This document shows positions 55,944 through 64,000 of a DNA stretch of 64,000 nt, in pieces (within the stretch, counting starts at the first letter, position 1; each line of letters opens with the position of its first letter). Made by a program: the position numbers and the translations under genes. The DNA comes from an uncultured Bacteroidales bacterium (GTDB lineage Bacteria; Bacteroidota; Bacteroidia; Bacteroidales; Bacteroidaceae), in contig CALZJF010000006.1 in the NCBI GenBank assembly GCA_945787885.1, positions 1 through 64,000 of the forward strand. Reading direction: 5' to 3'. The notes beneath the pieces were generated by a model. It did no database searches. It was given only the letters and a program-made list of their open reading frames with translations, and was not told the origin of the DNA.

Positions 55944-58517
55944 CTAAATGCTCTTCTCGTGGCGATGGAGGATATGGCGCAGGTCGGCCTGCTCGGTGCG
56001 GAGGGCTTCGATTTCAACGATGATGGCGGCCTGCTGCTGCTCCAGAGCCTGGGGAGATTCCGACGGGGAGTTGCTGGCGGGGCAACGCGGGTCGGACTGC
56101 AATGCCATATAGCGTTCCTCTGCCATCTTCATGCGTTCCGTCGCCACGATGAGGGCATGGCGACACTCCTCTATAGTGTGGCGGAGGAGCATCCAATCTC
56201 GTGTGTCGGAATAAAGTGCTTTCAGTTCTGCATTCTGAATGGCGCTGTGGGTCAGATTGTAGCGAGCGATGGCATGATCGAGCGCAGTGGAGGTCTCGCG
56301 CAACTTCTCCTCCTGCTCTTTCCGACAGTTGGCCAGGCATACGAGTTCGCCTTCGAGCGCCGCCAGTGCCGCCTCCGCCGCATGAAGTTCGTTGTTCGTC
56401 GTCTCCAGTGCCTCACGCGCCGTCTGCACAGTCTCATGTAGCATGTTGTGCTGCTCCTGCGGTGTGGTGACGCCGAAGTCCTTGCGCAGCTGTTCGCGCT
56501 TAGACGCCAGGACCTCGCGCAGGCGGTCGCGTTCCTCGCGGTCAGCCTCCACCTTCTGCTTGCGCAGGCGCTGCTGCCGCTCTGCCGTCTCGACGCGGAG
56601 CATGAGCATGTCGTACTGATGCTGGCAGAGGGTCACCTGCTTGTTTGTCTGCGTCCAATCGTTGTAGAGCTCGGCGAGGTTCTTCATATAGTCGTCGGGA
56701 AGTTCGTCGCGCCATCCGCTGAGCGTGACGGTGTCGTCAAGGTCCTTGTAGAGATGCTCCAGCGTGGCGTCGCTCTCCGTCATGGCCTTTCTGAACATTT
56801 CTACGCGCTCATGGACGAGTTGGAGCTCGGTATCGATGTTCCAGTATTGTTGTTGCAGCTCATCAACGCGCTTCTCCGCCCTCTCCACCTCTCCGCTGAC
56901 GGAGTAAAGCTGCTTCGTCTGGAACTCATAGACACGGATTTTCTGTTCCAAATCCTTGACGTGGCGGTCTTCCGAGTCGATAATCATCTCGATGGTAGTG
57001 CGTCGCGCCTCGCGATTGACATAGGGCGAGCATCCGGCGAATGAGGCATCGAGCTTTTCGAATCGTTTCCACTCCTCCACGAGAGCTTGCTGCGCCTCCA
57101 TCATGCGCTGCAACATCAGGCGTTCAGCCTCAAGATGCCCTGCGAAGAGCTGTGCTTCTGCCGCCACCTCGCTGCTCGCCGCTCGCTGCGCATTGTAGGC
57201 ATCGCGGGCTTCGAGGTAGTTTTTCTCGAGCTGCGTCTGCGTTTCGCCCAGTTCCTGCTCCACCTCCGTATGGTAAGGATGGTGTGCGCTGCCGCAGACA
57301 GGGCAGGGCACCCCCTCTTTCAGCCCTTCGCGGAGCTTCCGCGTCTGTTCGATTTGCAGGAGGATATACGCCTTGTTCAGCCGGAGATAGCGTTCTTCGA
57401 GCCGTCGCGTGTCGCGGTCAGCCACGTCAGCCTCCGCGCAGCGCTGCTCATATTGCCGCGTGAGGCGTTCGATAGTGGCGCGCTGCGTTTCGATGCCGCT
57501 GTAGCCCTCCATGATATTCTTCCATGCCGCGCGCGCCGATAGGAGCTGCACGCAGCGGTTCTGGTGTTCGGCATAGCTGTTGTAGAGGCGTGCGCTGTCC
57601 ACCTCGTCGATTGTCTTTTCCAGTACTCGGAGGTCAGCGCGCAAGGCTTTCAGGCGTTCGTGCGCCGTCTGAAATTCCTTCTTGAGCCGCTCGTGCTGCA
57701 GCGTCACCTCATTCTGCCGCAGATTGTTCGCCGTGAAGTTCTGATGCAGCAGCTCGTTTGCCTTCGCCTCCGTGTTGTAGAGCTGGAGCTTGTCTTTGAC
57801 GGCGTGGAAATGTTCGAAGAGGAGCTGATGTACATCGAGTGTCTGCTTCTTGAGTTTGAGAGCTTCGAGGCGTTTCTTCTCCTGTTCCGCCTCATTGCCT
57901 CTGGAGCGCAGGTCGGCCTCCGCCTCTGCCGCCATCCTGATGCTCTCGGCCAGAGCGTCCTCCATGTTGATAAGGTCGGCAGTGAGTTGCTGGATTTCGC
58001 CGTTCAGGATGAGTCCGGCGACGATGGTCTCCTGCTGCCGCGCCTGCTGTGCCTCAGAATCGCTCAGGCGTTCCTGTGCGATGCAGCACCGTTTCTTCAG
58101 GTCGGCAGCCCGATGCCGCGCCTCTTCGATACGCTGCGCAAGGGCATTCTCCTGCGCCTGTATGGAAGCGATGACGTTGCGGCGTTCGCCGATGCGCTCG
58201 TAGAGCGGCCGAAGCTCCTGCACATTGTCAGAGAGTTCGAGCCGCATCTCCTCGCCCCTCAGGGCGAGATATTGTTTGTTCACCTGCCCATGGTGGTGCG
58301 TGGCATCCTCCAGAAGTTCCGTAGCCTTCTGGTTCTCCTTGTACCATTCGAGCATTCCGTTGACGGTCTGCAACCTCTGCCGGCAGTTGGCGATGCAGAC
58401 CGCCACATGGTGTTCGCGTTCGCGCGCCGTCTTGAGGTCAGCATCGCTGAGCTGCGGCGATGCAGCTGCATCCTGGCGCGCCATGAGGTCTGCGGTGATA
58501 GGACTGTTCTGTTGCAT
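55944..58517 (-). CDS. Coiled-coil protein with an SbcC/Rad50-like zinc hook but no ATPase head
   Basis: An 857-residue protein that is coiled coil almost throughout. At its centre is Cys405-Pro-Val-Cys408 in EGVPCPVCGSAHHPYHTEVE, which is the zinc-hook signature of SbcC/Rad50 (CPVCGxxHHP). SbcC proteins are about 1000 residues and begin with a Walker A domain and end with signature and Walker B. Here the first residues (MQQNSPITADLMARQDAAAS) and the last (ALRTEQADLRHILHRHEKSI) show neither, nor a lost frame nearby. It starts 15 bp after nrdG, so it is probably co-transcribed with nrdG. No sbcD is adjacent. It could be a decayed SbcC or a dedicated hook-dimerising structural protein; the long intact frame speaks against decay. 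Confidence 0.8.
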   Translation of the reverse strand: MQQNSPITADLMARQDAAASPQLSDADLKTAREREHHVAVCIANCRQRLQTVNGMLEWYKENQKATELLEDATHHHGQVNKQYLALRGEEMRLELSDNVQELRPLYERIGERRNVIASIQAQENALAQRIEEARHRAADLKKRCCIAQERLSDSEAQQARQQETIVAGLILNGEIQQLTADLINMEDALAESIRMAAEAEADLRSRGNEAEQEKKRLEALKLKKQTLDVHQLLFEHFHAVKDKLQLYNTEAKANELLHQNFTANNLRQNEVTLQHERLKKEFQTAHERLKALRADLRVLEKTIDEVDSARLYNSYAEHQNRCVQLLSARAAWKNIMEGYSGIETQRATIERLTRQYEQRCAEADVADRDTRRLEERYLRLNKAYILLQIEQTRKLREGLKEGVPCPVCGSAHHPYHTEVEQELGETQTQLEKNYLEARDAYNAQRAASSEVAAEAQLFAGHLEAERLMLQRMMEAQQALVEEWKRFEKLDASFAGCSPYVNREARRTTIEMIIDSEDRHVKDLEQKIRVYEFQTKQLYSVSGEVERAEKRVDELQQQYWNIDTELQLVHERVEMFRKAMTESDATLEHLYKDLDDTVTLSGWRDELPDDYMKNLAELYNDWTQTNKQVTLCQHQYDMLMLRVETAERQQRLRKQKVEADREERDRLREVLASKREQLRKDFGVTTPQEQHNMLHETVQTAREALETTNNELHAAEAALAALEGELVCLANCRKEQEEKLRETSTALDHAIARYNLTHSAIQNAELKALYSDTRDWMLLRHTIEECRHALIVATERMKMAEERYMALQSDPRCPASNSPSESPQALEQQQAAIIVEIEALRTEQADLRHILHRHEKSI

Positions 58518-58532
58518 GATTTTTCAGGTTTG

Positions 58533-59021
58533 CTATAGCGTGCTTTTAAGGCCTTTCTTCCAGAATCTCTCCGTGATGTCCAGCCGTGAGCCGTCGGGGA
58601 GGCAGCGATACATGCGCTGATTCGTAGAAGGCGATGAGAGCGGCCCGCACTCCTCACGCCAAGGGCCAATCTTCACATAGTCCGGGGCGGGATAGTCATC
58701 GAAGCAGCGCGGCAGGGAGGCGTGGCCGGAGTACCATCCCGTGCGGATGCCCGGCATGGCGCGCCGCAGTTCGCTCAGGATGAGCAGTACGCTCTCCGGG
58801 TCGTTGTCGCCGCCCATGAGCGCGACGCACGTGATTTCGCCCGCGTATGCCTCTGCCATGGCGCGCAGTCGCGAAAGACTGAGGCGTTCGCCCTCGTCGC
58901 CCCAGAGATACATGCTGTGGCAGCCGGGGCAGGCGTTGGGGCATTGTGAAAGATTGACGGCGAGCGTCACCTCGTCGGGAAATTCCTGAAAGACAATATC
59001 GTGGTTTACGTATTTCAGCAT
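58533..59021 (-). CDS. nrdG: Anaerobic ribonucleotide reductase activating protein
   Basis: A 162-residue radical SAM enzyme. The 4Fe-4S cluster ligands are Cys27, Cys31 and Cys34 in QCPNACPGCHS (CxxxCxxC). It makes the glycyl radical on NrdD using S-adenosylmethionine. The start at MLKYVNHDIVFQEFPDEVTL is the family N-terminus; twelve upstream codons are non-conserved. It lies 192 bp downstream of nrdD, has its own promoter, and is followed 15 bp later by the coiled-coil gene. Confidence 0.95.
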   Translation of the reverse strand: MLKYVNHDIVFQEFPDEVTLAVNLSQCPNACPGCHSMYLWGDEGERLSLSRLRAMAEAYAGEITCVALMGGDNDPESVLLILSELRRAMPGIRTGWYSGHASLPRCFDDYPAPDYVKIGPWREECGPLSSPSTNQRMYRCLPDGSRLDITERFWKKGLKSTL

Positions 59022-59054
59022 TCTGTAAGATAAAGAAAATAGGGAAAACTCGCA

Positions 59055-59086
59055 CAAAGTTACGACAAGCCCTGCGCTTCTGCAAC
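59055..59086 (-). promoter_or_regulatory. Promoter of nrdG
   Basis: On minus: GTTG (59083-59086), a 20-bp gap and TAACTTTG (59055-59062). It lies 33 bp upstream of the chosen nrdG start, which supports that start. Confidence 0.6.
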
Positions 59087-59130
59087 ATTCCGCGGCGAAA
59101 AGTCGTCATCCCGCGTGGCAGAAGTGGCAA

Positions 59131-59177
59131 AAAGCGGGAGGATATTGGCCGTCTGATGGTCAATATTCTCCCGCTCT
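59131..59177. terminator. Terminator downstream of nrdD
   Basis: AAAGCGGGAGgATATTGgCC (59131-59150) pairs with the segment 59158-59177 (GGtCAATATtCTCCCGCTcT). A/T runs flank it on both sides. It should separate nrdD and nrdG transcripts, at least in part. Confidence 0.8.
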
Positions 59178-59213
59178 TTCGTGGGGGACGATGCCGTTCC
59201 GGGTGGCTCGCGG

Positions 59214-61310
59214 TTATCCTGCGGCGTGGGCGTAATAGCGGCGAGCAGCCTCCTTCTGACGGTCGAGCGAGAAGTTGCTCACGCGCTTGAGATAGCCGAT
59301 GATGCGCGTCAGATAGTCGAGGTCTTCAGCACCGCACTTCGGGCACTTCTTCAGATACTGCTTCGTGATGTGTCCGCACTGGTTGCAGAGCGTGTTGGGG
59401 ATGTTGAAGGTGAAATAGTTGCATCCCTCCTTGGCAGCGATGCGCAGGAGCTGTGCATACTGCGCCTTCGAGAGGTGCTCGTCGAGATTCATGTGCAGCG
59501 CAGAGCCGCCCGTGAGGTGTTCGATGTATTTGCGCCCGTGGAGGCGGAACTTCTCGATGGGATCGACGTTCGTGTCCTCCACGACGTAGAAGTAGCTGTT
59601 GTAGCAGTCGCGCGGCACGTAGTAGCCGTCCTCGCGGTCCCAGCGCGCATGCTTCACGCCGACATTCTCGGCAGGAATCATCTCGCAGTTGAAGAGGAGC
59701 TTCTTCGAGCGATAGAGCTTGTTGTACTTCTCCACGGCGCCGAGGATGTTCTGCACGAACTGCGCATACTCCTCATTGTCGCTGATGGTGAGCCCCAGGC
59801 TTTCAGCCGCCTCTACGATGCCATTGACGCCGACAGTGAGATATTGGCGCGTGATGTCGATGTAGCCCGCATCGAAGAGTGGCAGGAGGCCCTTGCGGCG
59901 CAGCTCGTCGAGGTTTTCGTTGTAGGCCATCTGCACCTTGTGTACGAGGTCGATGATATCCTCAAGGTATTCCACGTAATTCTTGCCCTCGCGCGTGGCC
60001 TGCTGCACGCAGCGGTTGATGTTGATGGTGAGCACGCTCTTCGACCCCGTGCTCACGCCGCCCGCTCCGAGAGTGTATGAGAATCCGTTGTCTTGAATTT
60101 CATTGCGGAGGCGGCAGCAGCTGGCCAGGGAGTCGGCATTGTCGCTCATATAGGTGAAGAAGCTGTGGCCCGCGGCATACATCTCCGCCGTCCAGTCGCC
60201 ATACTCCTTGTCCTTGCACTCATTGTTCTCCGTGAGGAGGGCCATCGTCTCGACGGGGAACGTGAGCACCGTCTTCGTTCGCTCAGCGTTGAACCACGTC
60301 ATGAAGCGTTTCTGCAGCCAGTTGAGGCCGTCCCAGTCAGGCTGCGAGCCGTCGGGGAAGTAGAAATTGCCGAAGATGCTCTGGAAATAGTAGCGGTCGT
60401 AGTAGGAAATGTTCCAGAACACGCTCTGGAAGTTCCTTGCGCCCGTGGGCTGATTGATGGAATAGACGATTTGCTCGAAGCAGTCGGTGATGACCTTGTC
60501 GATGGTGCGCTTTCTGAGTGAGAGGTCGGCCTGCTGGTCAGCACGCTGCCAATAGTCGAGGCCATACTCCTTGCCGAGGAAGTAGTTCATGTACATGAGG
60601 AACTCCGGCGTGGCGCACGCGCCGCTGAGCATGGAGCTGACGATGAAGACCATATTGACGAATCCTCCGCAGAAGCTCTTCAGGTTCGTCGGGGCGGTGC
60701 TGTTGCCGCCAATGCTCTTGGTGCCCTCGTTGAGCCAAGGGTACATGGTGATGCTGGCGCAATAGTTGGCGAGCGAGGTCTCGTCGTTCTTGTAGATGAA
60801 GTGATTGTTGAGCAGGTATAGGTAGCGCTCAGCCGTCTCGCGTCCGTACATCTTCTTGATGCGGTCGCAGAGGAGGCGGCGGTTGAGGCGGATGAAGTCG
60901 CCCTTTGGAATCTCGCCGATGAGCGTGGCGAGGTTCTTGTTTTCCACATTGGCGTTGGAGTCGAACTTAGAGCCCGTGGCAGCATTGTTGGCATTGCAAT
61001 AGTCCGTCAGGAACTGCAGCTTGGCGGCCGTCTCGCGGTCTTCGCTGTGCTGATGGCGATAGACGATGAAGGCCTTGGCAGCCTTGTAGTGGCGCTCTGC
61101 CATCAGTGCCACTTCCACCTGATTCTGGATGTCCTCGACGCTCATGCGGTTGCAGAACTTGAGGTGGCTGATGATTTCCTGCAGCTGTGTGGATTGCAGG
61201 TTGTCGCCGACGGCGGCGCAGGCTTTGATGATGGCGCTCTTTATCTTGTCGAGGGAGAAAGGCTCGGTGGAGCCGTCGCGCTTGGTGATGATGAAGTTCT
61301 CGGTGCTCAT
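59214..61310 (-). CDS. nrdD: Anaerobic ribonucleoside-triphosphate reductase
   Basis: A 698-residue class III reductase that makes dNTPs without oxygen. It has an N-terminal ATP cone (about residues 1-95, MSTENFIITKRDGSTEPFSL), the glycyl-radical barrel, the zinc site CNQCGH-CPKCG near 645-665, and the radical Gly672 in RIIGYLKRVSNFS near the C-terminus. The start at 61310 is preferred to one 48 codons upstream because ATP cones begin so. It is activated by NrdG, encoded downstream. Confidence 0.97.
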   Translation of the reverse strand: MSTENFIITKRDGSTEPFSLDKIKSAIIKACAAVGDNLQSTQLQEIISHLKFCNRMSVEDIQNQVEVALMAERHYKAAKAFIVYRHQHSEDRETAAKLQFLTDYCNANNAATGSKFDSNANVENKNLATLIGEIPKGDFIRLNRRLLCDRIKKMYGRETAERYLYLLNNHFIYKNDETSLANYCASITMYPWLNEGTKSIGGNSTAPTNLKSFCGGFVNMVFIVSSMLSGACATPEFLMYMNYFLGKEYGLDYWQRADQQADLSLRKRTIDKVITDCFEQIVYSINQPTGARNFQSVFWNISYYDRYYFQSIFGNFYFPDGSQPDWDGLNWLQKRFMTWFNAERTKTVLTFPVETMALLTENNECKDKEYGDWTAEMYAAGHSFFTYMSDNADSLASCCRLRNEIQDNGFSYTLGAGGVSTGSKSVLTININRCVQQATREGKNYVEYLEDIIDLVHKVQMAYNENLDELRRKGLLPLFDAGYIDITRQYLTVGVNGIVEAAESLGLTISDNEEYAQFVQNILGAVEKYNKLYRSKKLLFNCEMIPAENVGVKHARWDREDGYYVPRDCYNSYFYVVEDTNVDPIEKFRLHGRKYIEHLTGGSALHMNLDEHLSKAQYAQLLRIAAKEGCNYFTFNIPNTLCNQCGHITKQYLKKCPKCGAEDLDYLTRIIGYLKRVSNFSLDRQKEAARRYYAHAAG

Positions 61311-61413
61311 GGGGTTCCTATGGGTGCGTAAGGGAGTGGGGGTGAATAGAGGGGATGTCTGAAGGGCGCAGGCATGACGTTTCAGCGTCGGCCCGCAGCG
61401 TTGTTTCGGGTGC

Positions 61414-61445
61414 AAAATTACGAACCGAAATTTAGACTGGGAAAT
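61414..61445 (-). promoter_or_regulatory. Promoter of nrdD
   Basis: On minus: TTTC (61442-61445), a 20-bp gap and TAATTTTG (61414-61421). One mismatch in the upstream box. The leader is about 95 nt. Confidence 0.55.
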
Positions 61446-61841
61446 TTCTGCCAAACAATTTCAGACAGCCATACGCAAAACATTTTTCATAGCCAAAAAT
61501 ATCGGATGGAATTTTCTGAAATTTATGTTTTGGTAAACTTTTGCTCTATCATGAAAAGGCTAAACTTCTGACAAATAATGATATAACACTGAGAAACGGT
61601 AAACTTTTGCATTTTCTGAGCCTGTTTTGCTCGCTGTTTTGAAAACTTTTCTTTTTAGTTCGGGTTTCGGGGAAGGGAGGAAAAACCGTGGCGCAAAGCC
61701 TCGGAGAAGCGGCTGCGAGAGGGGGAGCTTGGCAGAGCCCAGTGGGGCGGAGCGGGCGCACGCGGCGTGGCGGCAGTTCCCCCGAGTCGATGCCGCTGCT
61801 GCGCCAGAGGTTGGAGCCTCCCGTCATGCTGCTTTCGGCTC

Positions 61842-61923
61842 CCCAGTGGTCATTTTCCACCCCAATAGTGATTGCTTTCGCCCCTCAAAATGGCCACATT
61901 GCCCCCTCAAAGTCGCCACATGG
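61842..61923 (-). repeat. 22-bp tandem repeat array, locus F
   Basis: Nearly four units of 22-23 bp, C-rich on plus (for example AAATGGCCACATTGCCCCC), so the family's G-rich strand is minus. A diverged tail (GAGCCGAAAGCAG on minus) adjoins its left end. Confidence 0.72.
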
Positions 61924-61943
61924 AAGCAAAAGCTGAGGCAGAA

Positions 61944-62140
61944 AATGCCAGGCCCTCCGTCGTCGCCGTTCTCTCATGATGGCAGGCCGCTTCCCCGTCG
62001 CTGTTCTTGGAAATGCCAGGCCCTGCGCCGTCGCTGTTCCTCATGAAAGCAGGCCGCTTCGCCGTCGCCGTTCTTGGAAATGCCAGGCCCTGCGCCGTCG
62101 TCGTTCTCTCATGATGGCAGGCCGCTTCTCCGTCGCTGTT
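61944..62140. repeat. GC-rich degenerate tandem repeats
   Basis: A block of the form ATGCCAGGCCCTGCGCCGTC ... CATGAnnGCAGGCCGCTTC recurs about three times between 61944 and 62140, with short internal shifts. It ends at the dispersed palindrome. Confidence 0.65.
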
Positions 62141-62161
62141 CTCTCAGTCGGCGACTGAGAG
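62141..62161. repeat. Dispersed palindrome
   Basis: CTCTCAGTCG-G-CGACTGAGAG, identical to 9575-9595 and 9672-9692. Confidence 0.85.
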
Positions 62162-62306
62162 CCATAAATCTCCCCCTTCCAGCTGCATCCAAAGATAAAA
62201 CGCGGCGCGATGCCCCACTTATTCAGAAAAAATCGTAATTTTGCGCCGTCGGCGTTCTGCCCTTCCTCGCGTGCGTGCGCGTGTGTGTATGCGCGCGTAT
62301 ATTATA

Positions 62307-62495
62307 GGTAGGTTCTATAAATTAGCTTGTGATGTATTTGCGACTATCGTGCCGTAGGTTTTTGTTTTTCATGAGGGAGCGTAGCGGGCTACGTGACTGA
62401 ATGAAAGACAAAAAGATACGGTGCGAGAGGCGTGAAGACATCCAAGTAAAACAGAAGCACTGCCTTACATTGAAAACTAATTTATAGAACCTACC
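62307..62495 (-). repeat. 189-bp palindromic element, family 1, copy 3 (inverted)
   Basis: Same length as copies 1 and 2 but in reverse orientation. Only TA is shared outside both ends (62305-62306 and 62496-62497). It ends 40 bp upstream of the CotH-like start. Confidence 0.85.
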
Positions 62496-62535
62496 TAATA
62501 GGAGTGGCGGGAGGCAGCGCCCAAAAAAAATCCTT

Positions 62536-64000
62536 ATGATGCCTTCACTGAAATCCCTTTGCCTCATGCCCATCGCGCTCCTCGCTGCCCATCGCGCCGC
62601 AGGAGCCTTGCCCGACACCTTGCAGGTGGGCGGACGCTGCGCCGTGGCAGATGCTTCAGCGCTGCGCCTGCTGGTCAGCGTGGCAGATGAAGCCGAAGCC
62701 CGGCGAATGCCAGCCCACATCGAGCGCGACGGAAAGACGTGGAACGTGGAGACGACGCTGCTGCCCATCGTCAGTCTGCACCACGATGTCCTCAATGCCA
62801 AGGAGTTCGGGCGCGGCGACATCACCGTGGCTGCGCCTGACGGCACGGCGGCGGCATACGGCATACTGGTGCGGTATCGTGGAGGGTCGTCGTTGAAATA
62901 TGAGAAGAAGAACTATGCCGTGAAGCTCCTTGATGACCACGGCGCAGACATGGACGCCTCCATCCTCGGCATGCGGTCTGACAATTCGTGGATTCTCGAT
63001 GCCATGGCGTGCGATGTGGCGCGTATGCGCAACCGCGTCAGTACGGACATTTGGCTCGACTTCTCCCAAAAGCCCTATCATGCCGCCTCGGAGCCCGCCC
63101 TCGTGAACGGCACGCGCGGACGCTTCGTGGAGCTGTTCGTAGGCGGACGCTATTGGGGGCTCTACTGCCTGACGGAGAAAGTCGATAGGAAACAGCTGCG
63201 GCTGAAGAAGTTCGTGGGCGACCGCGTGAGGGGCGTGGGCTACAAATCGTTCGCTTACGACACCCTGCGCCAGCCCACCGATGAGCCCGGCCCTGCGGAT
63301 TCCGTCTGGATGGGATGGGAAACGCTCTATCCCGACCCTGAGAAGGGAGAGCCCTGGACGTGGGAGCCGCTCTACGCCCTGGCGCAGTTCCTCAGCCAGC
63401 CTGAGGGGAGTGCTGACGTGGCGGCACATTTGGCAGAACACGTTGATTTGCCCGTGTGGAACGACTATTCCCTCTTCGTCGATCTCATGCACGGCGACGA
63501 CAACGCTGCGAAGAACCTGATTGTCTATTATCCCGACATCACTGCCCCCGATGCCCGCGCCACCATCTGCCCTTGGGATATGGACGCTACGTGGGGACGC
63601 TCGTACCAGGCAGACCCCGTGGGAGCCGAGACGAACTGCGGCGTCGTCCACGGCGTGAACTACCACGTGTTTCTCACGCTCCCCGACGGATTCGCGGAGC
63701 AGTGCAGGCGCTGGAGGGAACTGCGCGCGACGTTCTTCACGCAGCAGACGCTCTGGCCCTACTTTGAGCGATATTTCGAACTCTTCCGGAAATCGGGGGC
63801 TGCGCAACGCGAGGTGGAACGCTGGAATGGGGCAGACGGATTCTGCCTTGACTTTGAGGCCGAGGAGGCATATCTGAAAGAATGGATAGGGCGCAGGCTC
63901 GTCTATCTCGATGCCGACTATATGGCTGGAGCGGGCATGGCTGACGCAGAGTCAGCCCCTGCATCGACGCTTGTCTATACGCTCGATGGCAGGCTGGCAG
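62536..64000 (+). CDS. CotH-family protein, cut by the window edge
   Basis: At least 488 residues, open to the last base. The start is ATGATG at 62536; a signal peptide follows (LKSLCLMPIALLAAHRAAGA). The CotH kinase-like domain is recognised by YRGGSSLKYEKKNYAVKLLD, LGMRSDNSWILDAMACD, RFVELFVGGRYWGLYCLTEK, the acidic LMHGDDNAAKNLIVYY and CPWDMDATWGRSYQ. Spore-coat CotH phosphorylates partner proteins; related exported proteins in Bacteroidota are little studied. The final visible residues TLVYTLDGRLAG resemble the start of a T9SS C-terminal sorting motif (compare TYDLQGRRVQ in the GH85-like protein), which would make it T9SS cargo. The 189-bp element lies directly upstream, where its promoter would be. 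Confidence 0.85.
   Translation, partial: MMPSLKSLCLMPIALLAAHRAAGALPDTLQVGGRCAVADASALRLLVSVADEAEARRMPAHIERDGKTWNVETTLLPIVSLHHDVLNAKEFGRGDITVAAPDGTAAAYGILVRYRGGSSLKYEKKNYAVKLLDDHGADMDASILGMRSDNSWILDAMACDVARMRNRVSTDIWLDFSQKPYHAASEPALVNGTRGRFVELFVGGRYWGLYCLTEKVDRKQLRLKKFVGDRVRGVGYKSFAYDTLRQPTDEPGPADSVWMGWETLYPDPEKGEPWTWEPLYALAQFLSQPEGSADVAAHLAEHVDLPVWNDYSLFVDLMHGDDNAAKNLIVYYPDITAPDARATICPWDMDATWGRSYQADPVGAETNCGVVHGVNYHVFLTLPDGFAEQCRRWRELRATFFTQQTLWPYFERYFELFRKSGAAQREVERWNGADGFCLDFEAEEAYLKEWIGRRLVYLDADYMAGAGMADAESAPASTLVYTLDGRLA

Larger units (their letters stand above)
61311..62535. other. Gene-free stretch of 1.2 kb between nrdD and the CotH-like gene
   Basis: No credible gene. It holds the nrdD promoter, a 22-bp array, a GC-rich patch of repeats with GCCAGGCCCTGCGCCGTCG (about 62014-62100), a dispersed palindrome (62141-62161) and the 189-bp element. 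Confidence 0.55.

Overview
The window reads as chromosomal DNA of a GC-rich member of the Bacteroidota, most likely order Bacteroidales (Prevotellaceae-like; genus not resolved). The grounds are: TTTG/TAnnTTTG promoters instead of -35/-10 boxes, few Shine-Dalgarno sequences, a tRNA without an encoded CCA, a complete type IX secretion system (T9SS) core, a fimbrillin operon with DUF3575 and DUF5119 partners, a PurL with fused glutaminase, a Bacteroidota-type tyrosine recombinase, and a class III (anaerobic) ribonucleotide reductase.

Layout. 1-1423: a 20-bp perfect inverted repeat enclosing promoter-like boxes, followed by a tyrosine recombinase gene; together they look like a DNA-inversion switch. 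2.6-5.3 kb: tRNA-Pro(GGG), then an ECF sigma / membrane anti-sigma-like / exported-protein operon. 5.6-18.2 kb: housekeeping genes on the minus strand (purL, nucleoside kinase, C1 peptidase, RNase R, YifB/ComM). 18.3-33.4 kb: secreted GH2 glycosidase, AEC carrier, an ATPase, M16 protease, metallophosphoesterase and a large probable GH85 endoglycosidase ending in a T9SS sorting domain. 33.6-36.4 kb: SLC13 anion carrier and cysQ. 36.4-43.5 kb: porP-porK-porL-porM-porN, with a well-formed promoter in front of porP. 44.7-49.2 kb: fimbrial operon on the plus strand. 49.5-61.3 kb: rmuC, cysN, a YfhO-type membrane protein, a P-loop-less zinc-hook coiled-coil protein, nrdG and nrdD. 62.5 kb to the end: a CotH-family gene cut by the window edge.

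How the genes work together. The T9SS core would export the GH85 enzyme (clear C-terminal sorting motif) and perhaps the CotH-like protein. SLC13, cysQ and cysN belong to sulfate uptake and activation, but they lie in two places and no cysD or cysC is visible. The nrdD-nrdG pair supplies deoxynucleotides without oxygen.

The least explained part is the intergenic DNA. Several spacers of about 0.4-1.2 kb have no credible gene and carry recurring elements: a 189-bp, end-to-end imperfect palindrome (three copies), a related 191-bp element, a degenerate 22-bp tandem repeat at six loci, a 10+1+10 palindrome at four sites, and TATATATA/GGAG arrays. At three loci the 189-bp element and the 22-bp array occur together in the same order and relative orientation. 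With the switch at the left edge, these are the best candidates for something not yet described.
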